64,000 bases of DNA. Source: Blastocatellia bacterium (GTDB taxonomy: Bacteria; Acidobacteriota; Blastocatellia; Chloracidobacteriales; JADJPF01). Under the pieces are notes generated by a model, which worked only from the letters and a program-made list of their open reading frames with translations, made no database searches and was not told the origin of the DNA. This document shows positions 9,412 to 18,432 of this stretch, one piece after another. The translations under genes and the position numbers were made by a program. Positions within the stretch are counted from its first letter, which is position 1. Every line of letters begins with the position of its first letter. The stretch is from contig JADJPF010000001.1 of assembly GCA_016713405.1 (NCBI GenBank), forward strand, positions 310,001 through 374,000, read 5' to 3'.

Positions 9412-12189
9412 ATGGTAAAGTGTTCCAATCCTCGTTGCGTTGATACTAGGGTGACATCTACGGAACGTTGTTCAAATTGTCGGTCATTATTTGCAGGTAA
9501 AGTATTACGTAATAGATATAAAGTAGACCGAATGATTGGCAAAGGGGGGTTTGGAATTACTTATTTAGTAGAAGATAGAGATTGTTTTGGGGAATATAGA
9601 GTATTAAAAGAACTCTTTCCACATGTTACAGATAATATTGAGGATGCAGAAGAAGATCCATCCGTTACAGCCGAACGACTTTTCCAGCGTGAAGCAAAGG
9701 TTTTACTAAGCTTACAACATCCTGGGATCCCAAAACTTTATGCTTATTTTACTGATAGCGGGTATTCATACTTAGTACAAGATTGGATTCCAGGCCAAAC
9801 TCTTTATGATGAATTAAAATCACGTAAAAGAACTTTTGGGGAACAAGATGTTTGTACTATTTTGGTAGAACTAGCGGACATTTTAGAGTATTTACATGGT
9901 CATAACCCTCCAATTATTCATAGAGATATAAAACCTCAAAACTTAATGCGTCATGATAATGGCAAAATACAGTTAATAGATTTTGGAGCAGTTTATCAAT
10001 CTACAAATATAAAAAGTAATATACAAACATTAATTGGCTCGCCAGGTTATGCACCACCAGAGCAAATAATAGGTTCACCTGTGCCACAAAGCGATCTTTA
10101 TGCTGCTGGTGCTACAATACTTTATTTATTGACAGGGATTCATCCTAGTAAAATGTTTAACCATACGACTAAACATATGGAATGGGAATCCCATACACAA
10201 GTAAGTTGGGAATTAGCCGAGCTTTTAACTGAAATGTTGCTAGTAGATTTAAGTAAGAGATTAAAAAGTGCTACAGAGCTAAAGCGTAGGCTACAAAAAA
10301 TTGTTACTCAATATGGCAAGCGATCCAATGCTTTTGTTTCAGAATTTATTAATACTAAAGTTTTATCAGAGCAAAACAATGTAGTAAATAAATTAGAAGA
10401 TATAGCTGAAAAGACTAAAAGCCCTACTGCCGAAGAACAAAAACCCCTTTCATTACCAACTCCAAAAAATTATGTTCCTCCAGTAGAAACTTGGACATCT
10501 CCTATTAGCGAAAATTCTGGAGCAATGGAATCACAATTTGATAGTACGGGTGATGGCCCACCAGATGAGGGAGGCAATTTTTATGATATGCCTTTCCCAT
10601 TTTTGCTAAGACGTATTTATAGAGAGCGTTTAAGCGGTAGGCTCACTTGTCTTAATACAAATACTACTAAAACACTTTATTTTGACCAAGGTGCTATTGT
10701 TTATGCTAAAAGTAATTTGCCCGAAGATGGATTTGGCGAAACAATGGTTAGAATAGGACGCATTGACCAAAAAACTTTTAGCCAAGTTTCTCAATTAGTT
10801 AAAGAAAAAAACTTACGCTTTGGCGCAGCTTTAATTAAAGGTGGCTGGATTTCTCCAGAACAATTAAAAGATTTAATTTCAGAACAATTTTGTAGTATTA
10901 CTTACTCGCTTTTTACATGGGAAAATGGACGTTATGAAATTTATAGAGAAGCAGCTAGAAAAAGCTCAATAAAAGTTTCACTCTCTACAGCAGATATTAT
11001 TTTTGAAGGACTAAGACGAATCCAAAACATTGATTTAGTAAAAAAATGGCTAGGTGATTTTCGTTGGAAACTTTGTGTAACAAAAGATCCTTTTTTACTC
11101 TACCAATCAATAAGCCTTAACCCTAAAGAAGCTTTTATTGTTTCGCGTATTGAAAATGCTCGCTCAATAGAAGAAATTCTTTCTATGGGTGGACTTCCTG
11201 AAGATGAAACCATTAGGACACTTTGCGGTTTAGTAGCTGTTGGGCTATTAGAATGGGTTAAAGAAGAACAACCTGTTCAACAAGATGAAGAGGCGATGTC
11301 AATTTCTCAAATAATAGTTAACCATAAACTAAAAACACCTGCTTTTGATATGCAAAGCGCGGCAAATTTTTGTTATGAAGTAGAGAAAATAAATACTACT
11401 TTAGATAGTATGAATCATTATGCTTTATTAGGTATTTCTAGAAGTGCTACAGAGGAAGAAGTTAGACGTGCTTACGCAGAACAGTCACAGAAATTTCACC
11501 CAGATAATAACGCTCAATTAGCTAAATATAACATTAGTTTACACAATGATTTAGAGAAGATTTTTACCCGTATTTCTGAGGCTTATCGAGTGTTAATCAA
11601 TCTAACTACTCGACAAAACTATGATCGTAGTTTTAGGACTACTAGTTCAAATGCTAAAGCTACACTTCCAAATGATGCAAGAAACGACAAAGTTTACCAA
11701 CCTGCTAGAGTAGAAAATAGAGCTAGTAATAATGCTAATAACTTGGCTAATTCCAAAGTTGATAGATATCCTAAAAGTAATTTTTCTAATCGAACATCAG
11801 AACCCTATCAAAATAGGACTGCAACCCCACAACAAAATCTGGCTGCTCAAAGTATGTTTGAAAAGGGGATTAAATACTTTCAAGCTTATGAATATAAACA
11901 AGCCTATTATGCTTTTCAGGCTGCTGTAGATGTAGCCCCACAACATGCAGAATACCGAGTATTTTTAGCTCGTACTTTGCTTCATCTTAATGAACAAACT
12001 AAAGCAAAAGAACAATTTAGCAAAGCTATTGAACTTGAGCCAAAAAATGCAGATTACTATGTAGAGTTTGGATTACTTTATCAAAGGATGAATATGCCAA
12101 AACAAGCTTATTTACTGTTTGATAAAGCTTTGGAAATTATGCCAGGACACCTTTTAGCAAAACGTGCTAAAGAAGCTTTAAGACCATAG
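9412..12189 (+). CDS. Ser/Thr kinase fused to PATAN, DnaJ and TPR domains
   Basis: A 925-residue multidomain protein. Residues 4-23 hold four Cys (4, 9, 20, 23) in a zinc-ribbon-like or redox motif, as in cyanobacterial SpkB-type kinases. The kinase domain (about 36-310) has the Gly loop GKGGFG (43-48), Lys66, HRDIKPQN (170-177) and DFG (190-192), so it looks active. A DUF4388/PATAN domain spans about 388-560. A J-domain begins near 667 with its HPD near 697. TPR repeats occupy about 810-920. The HPD suggests it can recruit DnaK. Start ATG 9412 is preceded by a 277-base gap; GGAG at 9398 is a weak ribosome site. It converges on the receiver-kinase gene three bases away. Confidence 0.9.
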   Translation: MVKCSNPRCVDTRVTSTERCSNCRSLFAGKVLRNRYKVDRMIGKGGFGITYLVEDRDCFGEYRVLKELFPHVTDNIEDAEEDPSVTAERLFQREAKVLLSLQHPGIPKLYAYFTDSGYSYLVQDWIPGQTLYDELKSRKRTFGEQDVCTILVELADILEYLHGHNPPIIHRDIKPQNLMRHDNGKIQLIDFGAVYQSTNIKSNIQTLIGSPGYAPPEQIIGSPVPQSDLYAAGATILYLLTGIHPSKMFNHTTKHMEWESHTQVSWELAELLTEMLLVDLSKRLKSATELKRRLQKIVTQYGKRSNAFVSEFINTKVLSEQNNVVNKLEDIAEKTKSPTAEEQKPLSLPTPKNYVPPVETWTSPISENSGAMESQFDSTGDGPPDEGGNFYDMPFPFLLRRIYRERLSGRLTCLNTNTTKTLYFDQGAIVYAKSNLPEDGFGETMVRIGRIDQKTFSQVSQLVKEKNLRFGAALIKGGWISPEQLKDLISEQFCSITYSLFTWENGRYEIYREAARKSSIKVSLSTADIIFEGLRRIQNIDLVKKWLGDFRWKLCVTKDPFLLYQSISLNPKEAFIVSRIENARSIEEILSMGGLPEDETIRTLCGLVAVGLLEWVKEEQPVQQDEEAMSISQIIVNHKLKTPAFDMQSAANFCYEVEKINTTLDSMNHYALLGISRSATEEEVRRAYAEQSQKFHPDNNAQLAKYNISLHNDLEKIFTRISEAYRVLINLTTRQNYDRSFRTTSSNAKATLPNDARNDKVYQPARVENRASNNANNLANSKVDRYPKSNFSNRTSEPYQNRTATPQQNLAAQSMFEKGIKYFQAYEYKQAYYAFQAAVDVAPQHAEYRVFLARTLLHLNEQTKAKEQFSKAIELEPKNADYYVEFGLLYQRMNMPKQAYLLFDKALEIMPGHLLAKRAKEALRP

Positions 12190-12191
12190 GT

Positions 12192-13568
12192 TTATATATA
12201 TTTTTCTAATGTAGTAATTATTAATTCTAAGCTTGGTCTATCTTTAGGGTCTTTAGCAAGCATAGCCATTATTAAACTAGCTAGCTGCGGCTCTATAAGT
12301 ATTATTTGATTAATAGGAGTTGGCTTTTTACTAATATGAGCTATTAGTATTTCTACGTCCGTCCCCAAAAATGGCACTTGCCCAGTAAGCATCTCATAAA
12401 AAACTACTCCTAATGAATAAATATCTGTCTCTTTTTCAACATCTCGTTTATTTATTTGCTCTGGAGACATATATTCTGGAGTTCCAATTATAATATTAGG
12501 GTCTGTTAAGCGTTCTGGGGCGGCCTTTTTGTCGTCTTGTTTTGCTTGTAGTATAGCGATACCAAAATCCAGTACTTTAACAACAGGCTCATTATTAGAG
12601 GAATATACTAGAAAAATATTATTTGGCTTTAAGTCTCGATGAATTACATCTTGTTTATGAGCCTCTAAAACACCTAAACAAACCTGTTTCATTATTTTTA
12701 GAGCATAGTCTTTTGGAATGGTAATATTTCTTCTTAGCTCATTCATTAGTGAATGACCTGTGAGTATTTCCATTGTGATAAATGCTTGACCAGAAGCAAC
12801 TAAACCATATTCATAGGTTTCAATCACATTTGGATGTTTAATTCTTAAGGCTGTTGAAGCTTCTCTGGCAAATCGCCGAACTTCAACGCTATTTGACACA
12901 TATTCGCGGCGTAGTAGTTTTAGAGCTATTTCTTGATTTTTTTGTAAGTCATGCGTTCGATAAACTATGCCCATTCCACCACGGCCAATAGGTTCTAGTA
13001 GTTTATACCTATTATTTAAGGTTTTGCTGACGTGTAAATAGGTTTCGTTTGGTTCATCATAATTTACCAAAGAATCAGATGAAGCTGAATTTAAAAAATC
13101 TGGCGGTGATAAAACAGCTTTAGTAACTGCATCAGTATTATCATTAGGTTGTTGTGGTGGGTTAGTTATAACCTGTGGGACTACTTGAGATAAAGTAAGT
13201 CTACTTAGAATTTTTTTTGTTCTAACAATTATTTCTTTAGCATTAAAAGGTTTGTTCCAATAATCTTCAACACCTGTTTCTAAAAGGGCAATTTTAGTTT
13301 CTTCATCATCCGAAGTAGTAAGAAATATAAAAGGAATATGTTGCAAGGCAGGAGAGTTTTTTATATGAAAAAATAAGTCTATACCATCTAATACAGGCAT
13401 ATGCCAATCAGAAATAATCAAACTAGGCTGAATTTCTGAACATTTTTCTAAAGCTTCTTGCCCATTTAGAGCCGTAATTACTTTGCAATCTAAACTTTGA
13501 AAAGCCTTTTCAAGGATTTTCAAAGTCATAGTGTCATCATCAGCAATTAAAATACAATGTTTATCCAT
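12192..13568 (-). CDS. Receiver domain fused to Ser/Thr protein kinase
   Basis: A 458-residue protein. Residues 4-120 form a CheY-like receiver with acidic pair DDD (10-12), phosphoacceptor Asp54 in ISDWHMP, and Lys106 in WNKPF. After a proline/asparagine-rich linker, a Hanks-type kinase begins near residue 188 with GRGGMG, VIHRDLKPNN, a DFG and GTPEYMSPEQ, so all key catalytic motifs are present. It should couple a histidine-kinase phosphorelay to Ser/Thr phosphorylation. The cognate sensor is not adjacent. The SUMF1-like gene is 14 bases upstream in the same direction, suggesting an operon. Confidence 0.92.
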   Translation of the reverse strand: MDKHCILIADDDTMTLKILEKAFQSLDCKVITALNGQEALEKCSEIQPSLIISDWHMPVLDGIDLFFHIKNSPALQHIPFIFLTTSDDEETKIALLETGVEDYWNKPFNAKEIIVRTKKILSRLTLSQVVPQVITNPPQQPNDNTDAVTKAVLSPPDFLNSASSDSLVNYDEPNETYLHVSKTLNNRYKLLEPIGRGGMGIVYRTHDLQKNQEIALKLLRREYVSNSVEVRRFAREASTALRIKHPNVIETYEYGLVASGQAFITMEILTGHSLMNELRRNITIPKDYALKIMKQVCLGVLEAHKQDVIHRDLKPNNIFLVYSSNNEPVVKVLDFGIAILQAKQDDKKAAPERLTDPNIIIGTPEYMSPEQINKRDVEKETDIYSLGVVFYEMLTGQVPFLGTDVEILIAHISKKPTPINQIILIEPQLASLIMAMLAKDPKDRPSLELIITTLEKYI

Positions 13569-13582
13569 TTTAGTTAGTTAGT

Positions 13583-14431
13583 CTAATTAATAGTTTGTTC
13601 TATGTGCATAACTAAGCGTAAACCATTAAAAGGGCTTCTAATATGAACTGTTGCTCTATCACGAAAAGCACAACGACATCCATAACCAAAATAGTCCCAG
13701 GAACCCCCACGTAGAACCCTTAAATTTGGTTTTTCTCCCACTACCCAAGCAGTACCATCAACTGGCGCACCTTCATAATTATCATGCCAAACATCTTGAC
13801 ACCATTCCCAGACATTTCCATGACAATCATAGAGTCCAAAAAGGTTAGCATTAGCTAAACTTCCTACAGCAGTAGTGCAATTGCGATAAATAGTTTTGCG
13901 AGCCTGGCCGTAAGGGGCTTGACCATCATAGTTTACTAGTCTTGTGGTAACTGTTGTACCATAAGCAAAAGGGCTTGTAGTAGTAGCGCGGGCAGCATAT
14001 TCCCATTCTGCTTCTGAGGGTAGACGATAGTAATGTCCTGTTTTAGCTGATAATCTAGCACAAAACTCTATCGCATCATACCAAGAAACCTGTTCTACAG
14101 GTAAATTATCGCCTTGAAACATAGAGATTTCTGCTGGCAGATCTTGGTTAATTTTAGGCCAATTAGCAATAACTCTCCATTGGGCTTGTGTAACAAGGTA
14201 TTTGCCTATAAAAAATTCAGGGACATTTACTAGATGTTGAGGCTTTTCGTCTTGGTCGCCTTCAATACTTCCCATTAAAAAGTTTCCAGATGGAATATAG
14301 ACCATTTCTAAAGCTACACCCTCAAGATCTTGGATATAACAGTTGGCTGTTTTTTTACGGCGTTTTACTACACGACCAAAGTCATCTACTATTGGAACTG
14401 AAAATTCAAAATTGGATAAGCTGTTTAACAT
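13583..14431 (-). CDS. SUMF1/FGE-sulfatase-domain protein lacking the FGE cysteine pair
   Basis: A 282-residue protein of the formylglycine-generating-enzyme superfamily. Landmarks are MVYIPSGNFLMGS, PVEQVSWYDAIEFCARLS, YRLPSEAEWEYAARA, GNVWEWCQDVW and VLRGGSWDYFGYGCRCAFRDR. Genuine FGE has two catalytic Cys after GGS. Here the first is absent (Asp-Tyr) and only a Cys near the second position remains, so sulfatase activation is unlikely. Such proteins often accompany Ser/Thr kinases, as here with the receiver-kinase 14 bases downstream. It has no signal peptide and is probably cytoplasmic. A substrate or accessory role for the kinase is inference. Confidence 0.85.
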   Translation of the reverse strand: MLNSLSNFEFSVPIVDDFGRVVKRRKKTANCYIQDLEGVALEMVYIPSGNFLMGSIEGDQDEKPQHLVNVPEFFIGKYLVTQAQWRVIANWPKINQDLPAEISMFQGDNLPVEQVSWYDAIEFCARLSAKTGHYYRLPSEAEWEYAARATTTSPFAYGTTVTTRLVNYDGQAPYGQARKTIYRNCTTAVGSLANANLFGLYDCHGNVWEWCQDVWHDNYEGAPVDGTAWVVGEKPNLRVLRGGSWDYFGYGCRCAFRDRATVHIRSPFNGLRLVMHIEQTIN

Positions 14432-14469
14432 ACCTTAAGTTTACTAAAGATTTATTAAAAAAATAACAA

Positions 14470-15384
14470 TTATTTTTTTAATAAATGTTCTAAAGCAGGG
14501 AGTAAATTAGGGTAGAGAAATTTATAACTGCTTGCTTGAAGTCGTGCTGGAATAGCCCGACAACTTGAAAATAATGCTTCATCTGCTAGCTCTCCAAAAG
14601 CAATCCGAGCAGCAAAAGCAGGCACAGTAAAAAAACTAGGTCTATATAATACCTTAGCAAAAGCTTTAGTAAATTCTGCATTAGTAACTGGATTTGGGGC
14701 AGTAACATTAATATTTCCAGATATTTCTGGATTCTTTAACAAAAATAAAATTATATTAATTACATCATCTAATGCTATCCAACTCATATAATGTTTTCCA
14801 TCGCCAAGCTGACCTCCTAAACCTAGTTGGAATGGCAACATCATTTTACTTAAAGCTCCTCCATTAGGACTAAGAACTATACCAATACGTAAATTAATAA
14901 GCCTAATACCATTATCAGAGATGATTTTATTTGCTTCTTCCCATTCCTTAGTTAGATCAGCTAAAAATCCTGTGCCTGGGCTACTTTCTTCAGTTAACAC
15001 TTCACTACCACGATTACCATAATAACCAATAGCTGAAGCCATAATAGCTACTTTAAGAGGAACTTTAGATTTTAATAAAGTATTACAAAGGTTTTTGGTT
15101 ACTTTAATTCTGCTATTGCGGAGTTTTTGTTTTCTTTCCTCTGTCCATCTGCCTTCAGCAATATTTTCTCCTGCTAAATGGATCAAAGCATGTGCATTGC
15201 TTAAAACTGAAGGGTCAATATTTCCTGTTTCAGGATCCCAGCTAAATTTATTAAGTTTTGGATCAGCAGCAGAACGAACTAGCTTTTTTACAGCATAACC
15301 AGATTGCTCTAGTGGTTTTACTAGTACTGATCCAATTAAACCTGTTGACCCTGTAACTAATACTTGAGAAATATTTGATGACAC
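14470..15384 (-). CDS. TIGR01777-type NAD(P)-dependent epimerase (YfcH-like)
   Basis: A 304-residue extended SDR. The N-terminal Rossmann motif is VLVTGSTGLIGSVLV (residues 8-22), followed by the family-specific FSWDPETGNIDPSVLSNAHA region, LIHLAGENIAEGRWTEERK, and a Tyr-containing SAIGYYGNRG. The C-terminal DUF1731-like end carries the expected PARLQASSYKF. Length is typical. Substrate is unknown for the family; nucleotide-sugar or cell-division-related roles have been proposed. It lies downstream of the amidotransferase gene on the same strand, separated by a hairpin. Confidence 0.88.
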   Translation of the reverse strand: MSSNISQVLVTGSTGLIGSVLVKPLEQSGYAVKKLVRSAADPKLNKFSWDPETGNIDPSVLSNAHALIHLAGENIAEGRWTEERKQKLRNSRIKVTKNLCNTLLKSKVPLKVAIMASAIGYYGNRGSEVLTEESSPGTGFLADLTKEWEEANKIISDNGIRLINLRIGIVLSPNGGALSKMMLPFQLGLGGQLGDGKHYMSWIALDDVINIILFLLKNPEISGNINVTAPNPVTNAEFTKAFAKVLYRPSFFTVPAFAARIAFGELADEALFSSCRAIPARLQASSYKFLYPNLLPALEHLLKK

Positions 15385-15419
15385 AAGAAATACTCCTAAA
15401 TAGTAAGTTTTTGTAGTAG

Positions 15420-15448
15420 ATACAGGGTTGTTACTTACAACCCTGTAT
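15420..15448 (-). terminator. Hairpin after the amidotransferase gene
   Basis: Perfect inverted repeat: tacagggttgt (15421-15431) pairs with acaaccctgta (15437-15447) across a five-base loop, and flanking A/T extends it by one pair. It lies just past the stop of the minus-strand amidotransferase gene, where a terminator is expected. The trailing T-tract on the minus strand is weak. Confidence 0.6.
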
Positions 15449-15453
15449 TTATA

Positions 15454-16389
15454 TTAAACTTCATAAAGTAAGTCTTCTGGAAGTGTTTGTGGATTATCTA
15501 CTAAGTAAGGTGTACGAGGCAGACGAGAAATTTTGCGGCTATCTACTGATAATAAATGATGATAAGCCTTTGTTAAAAACCTTGGAATAATTAAGTCATG
15601 TGTTCGTTTAACGCGATCTTCTGCTTGAAGACTTGCTAGCATCTTGTTAAAAAGCTCTTCTCCATTGTGTGCTAGGATATGCTCTCGTTTTTCTAGATCT
15701 AAGAAATTACGTAAAATACTATCTCTATCAGCTTCAGGATGAAATTGAGTAGCCTGGATTTCCTCACCAATAGATATTGTCATTAGGGCTTTACCCCTTA
15801 AACCATGTCTACTTTCTAATGCTAAAACTTTTACACCTAAAGCAGAAAGAGCCGAAGCATCAGGATGGACAACTTGATAATTACGACGTTCAAAGGCAAA
15901 AAAACGTTCTCCTAAGCCTTCTAACAAATAGGATGTAGCCCCTTGTGGTGTTGGGTAAGCGGGCATAATTCCATAAACCGAGCGTGGCGCATCACAAACT
16001 TCTGCAAAGCCAAAATGCCTAGTTAATACTTGGAAAGAGTGGCAAATTGCAAAAAAGAAAGATTTTCTTTCTCTATGGAGGTTATGTTCAAATACATCAT
16101 CCAGGAGTTGAAAATAATCAACTTCCCATTGTTTGCCTTCTCCATCATGAGGTGAGCCTGGGCCACCACTAGAAATATAAATATCAAAACGGTGTTTTGG
16201 GACTTCTCCAAAATCTCTTACTCGGAAATGCTCTATTTTAAGGTTTAAGTCATAATTATGACGAGTTTTCCAATTTTGCTGAGAATCATCTAGTAGTTGG
16301 TATATGCAACTAATACCCTGGTTCTTAAAACCATCGTTTAGGTCTAACACAGCAACGGAAATAGAATCAGATTTAGGTAAATTACTCAT
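15454..16389 (-). CDS. Class I glutamine amidotransferase-like protein
   Basis: A 311-residue protein with a class I GATase fold in its first 240 residues. It shows SSGGPGSPHD (73-82, oxyanion region), a nucleophile elbow AICHSFQ with Cys116, and a His in TQFHPEAD near 215-222. These would form the hydrolytic triad. The region resembles stand-alone GMP-synthase-like amidotransferases, while the C-terminal 70 residues are unassigned. No synthetase domain is fused or adjacent, so the ammonia acceptor is unknown. A hairpin follows the gene. It is divergent from thiE. Confidence 0.85.
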   Translation of the reverse strand: MSNLPKSDSISVAVLDLNDGFKNQGISCIYQLLDDSQQNWKTRHNYDLNLKIEHFRVRDFGEVPKHRFDIYISSGGPGSPHDGEGKQWEVDYFQLLDDVFEHNLHRERKSFFFAICHSFQVLTRHFGFAEVCDAPRSVYGIMPAYPTPQGATSYLLEGLGERFFAFERRNYQVVHPDASALSALGVKVLALESRHGLRGKALMTISIGEEIQATQFHPEADRDSILRNFLDLEKREHILAHNGEELFNKMLASLQAEDRVKRTHDLIIPRFLTKAYHHLLSVDSRKISRLPRTPYLVDNPQTLPEDLLYEV

Positions 16390-16499
16390 AATAGTTGATT
16401 TGTAAAAAATTTTTGGTGACGAATAGAAATTTTCTGTTTATAATAACCCAGTTTGCCAACTAAAAACACCTAGAAAAACCTTCTATTTATTAATAATTC

Positions 16500-17153
16500 A
16501 TGCTAAATAAATTTAATCATAAAGGGTTATATGCAGTAACAGATAGAGAAATTACAGGATTAACCCATCCACAAATTGTTGAAGAAATTATTGAAGGTGG
16601 TGGAAAATTAATTCAATTAAGAGAAAAATCACTACTTACTGGGGATTTTTATCAAACTGCTTTGCAGGCAGTTACGTTAGCGCGTAGAAAAGGTGCTAGG
16701 TTGATTATAAATGACCGTGTGGATATTGCATTAATGGTAGAAGCTGATGGTGTTCATTTAGGGCAAGATGATTTAGACCCAGAAAAGGCTCGCTCGCTTT
16801 TAGGCCAGGATGCTATAATTGGCCTCTCAACACACTCATTAGCACAAGCAATATTAGCAGATAAACGCCCCATTGATTATATTGCGGTTGGGCCTATTTT
16901 TCCCACCCTAACAAAACCTGAAGCTAGTGCTGAAGAGGGTGGTTATATAGGACTAGAATTATTATTTAAGGTTTGTCAATTAGTTAGCAAACCTGTTGTA
17001 GCTATTGGGGGAATTACCTTAAATACAGCTAAAGACGTTTTAGAAACAGGGGCTAGTTGTGTGGCTATAATTTCTGATTTACTAAAATATGGTAATATTA
17101 GCGAACGTACTAACAGATTTTTAATTGAATTAGAACCATTTACAAAAATTTAA
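16500..17153 (+). CDS. thiE: Thiamine phosphate synthase
   Basis: A 217-residue TIM-barrel protein. It couples HMP pyrophosphate with thiazole phosphate to give thiamine phosphate. Family motifs are YAVTDREI at the N-terminus, GGGKLIQLREK (diphosphate binding), INDRVDIALMVEADGVHLGQDDL, IIGLSTHS, YIAVGPIFPTLTKP and VVAIGGITL. Length is normal. No other thi genes and no TPP riboswitch were seen upstream. The start ATG lacks a clear Shine-Dalgarno sequence. The PilT-type gene follows 52 bases later. Confidence 0.93.
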   Translation: MLNKFNHKGLYAVTDREITGLTHPQIVEEIIEGGGKLIQLREKSLLTGDFYQTALQAVTLARRKGARLIINDRVDIALMVEADGVHLGQDDLDPEKARSLLGQDAIIGLSTHSLAQAILADKRPIDYIAVGPIFPTLTKPEASAEEGGYIGLELLFKVCQLVSKPVVAIGGITLNTAKDVLETGASCVAIISDLLKYGNISERTNRFLIELEPFTKI

Positions 17154-17205
17154 TTAAGTCTACTGGTAAAATTTAGTAAGGTATAATCTTAAGGAGGCAA
17201 GTAAG

Positions 17206-18405
17206 ATGAGTTTTTTTGAACTCCCACCATTAATTGAGAAAATGTTAGCAACTAGTGAAAATGTTAGTGACTTAAATTTTTCTGTTGGACGACCTCCACA
17301 AGTAGAAGTAAATGGTAAACTTACGCCAGTAGAAATCAAGGGTTTACGGGTACTTACTCCATATCAAACAGAAGTTATTGCAATGTCTTTACTATCTGGT
17401 AATAAAGATGCCGCCGAAAAACTACTAAAAAATGGTTCTGTAGATATTTCTTTTAGTATCCATCAGCGTACAAGATTTCGGGTTAATATTTTTTCTCAAC
17501 GTGGCACTTATTGTATTGTAATGCGGGTTATTCCTACAGATATTCCTTCTATAGAATCTCTGCAACTACCTCCACAACTTGGGGAAGTATCTTTTTATAA
17601 AAATGGAATTGTTTTACTTACCGGGCCAACAGGTAGCGGCAAATCTTCCACTTTAGCAGCAATTATTGATAAAATTAACCGAGAAAAATACTATCATATT
17701 GTTACTATTGAAGATCCAATAGAATTCCTACATTCGCATAAAAATTGCACGATTAATCAACGTGAGTTAGGTAGTGATACACCTTCTTTTGCTTTAGCCT
17801 TACGCGCAGCACTGCGCCAAGCTCCAAAAGTAATTTTAGTAGGTGAAATGAGAGATTTAGAAACAACAGAAATTGCTTTAGAAGCTTCTGAAACAGGTCA
17901 CTTAGTATTATCTACCCTGCATACTACTGATGCTTCTAAAACAATAGATCGTATCATAGGACTTTATCCTAAAAATGAAGAACATATTATTCGGGTAAGA
18001 CTAGCGCAGTCATTTCGCTATATAATTTCACAAAGATTATTACCAAAAGCCGATGGAAAAGGAAGAATAGCTATAGTAGAAGTCTTAAAATCTACTCCTA
18101 GAACTCGTGAATATATTGAAAAAGGTGAAAGTGAAGGCAAGACCTTGTTAGATGCTATGAATGATGGGGAATTAGAAGGTATGCAACATTTTGACCAAGT
18201 AATTGAAAAATATATTCGTCAAGGGATAATAACTAAAGAAGACGGACTCTCATTCTCAACTAACCCAAGCAATTTACAACTTCGTTTATCAGGTCTTGGA
18301 ACTTCTAGTGACTTTTCGGTTGGAAGCCAAGATAATAGTCGTGGAGATGGTGGCCGAAGTAGTGCTTTTGGTGCTGGCTCAATGCGTAATTTAATAGAAA
18401 GGTAG
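17206..18405 (+). CDS. PilT-family type IV pilus retraction ATPase
   Basis: A 399-residue ATPase with the PilT/PilB secretion-ATPase fold. It shows Walker A GPTGSGKSS (about 139-147), the Asp box near TIEDPIEFLH, Walker B ILVGEMRD and the His box TGHLVLSTLHTTDA. PilT depolymerises pilin to retract type IV pili and drive twitching. The last 45 residues are a Gly/Ser-rich tail not typical of short PilT. The start has an excellent AAGGAGG (17191-17197). The next gene, a zinc-ribbon/receiver-like protein, is 27 bases downstream and likely co-transcribed. Other pil genes are absent here, so PilT versus PilU is not resolved. Confidence 0.9.
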   Translation: MSFFELPPLIEKMLATSENVSDLNFSVGRPPQVEVNGKLTPVEIKGLRVLTPYQTEVIAMSLLSGNKDAAEKLLKNGSVDISFSIHQRTRFRVNIFSQRGTYCIVMRVIPTDIPSIESLQLPPQLGEVSFYKNGIVLLTGPTGSGKSSTLAAIIDKINREKYYHIVTIEDPIEFLHSHKNCTINQRELGSDTPSFALALRAALRQAPKVILVGEMRDLETTEIALEASETGHLVLSTLHTTDASKTIDRIIGLYPKNEEHIIRVRLAQSFRYIISQRLLPKADGKGRIAIVEVLKSTPRTREYIEKGESEGKTLLDAMNDGELEGMQHFDQVIEKYIRQGIITKEDGLSFSTNPSNLQLRLSGLGTSSDFSVGSQDNSRGDGGRSSAFGAGSMRNLIER

Positions 18406-18432
18406 AAAGGAAAATAAAAAAGGAAAATTTTT

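Noticed and set aside
13651..13848. Plus-strand His/Asn-rich frame inside the SUMF1-like gene
   Set aside because: Shadow of the minus-strand SUMF1-like coding sequence; no start signal.
16390..16499. TPP riboswitch upstream of thiE
   Set aside because: The CTGAGA and ACCTGA-type conserved boxes of the THI element are absent.
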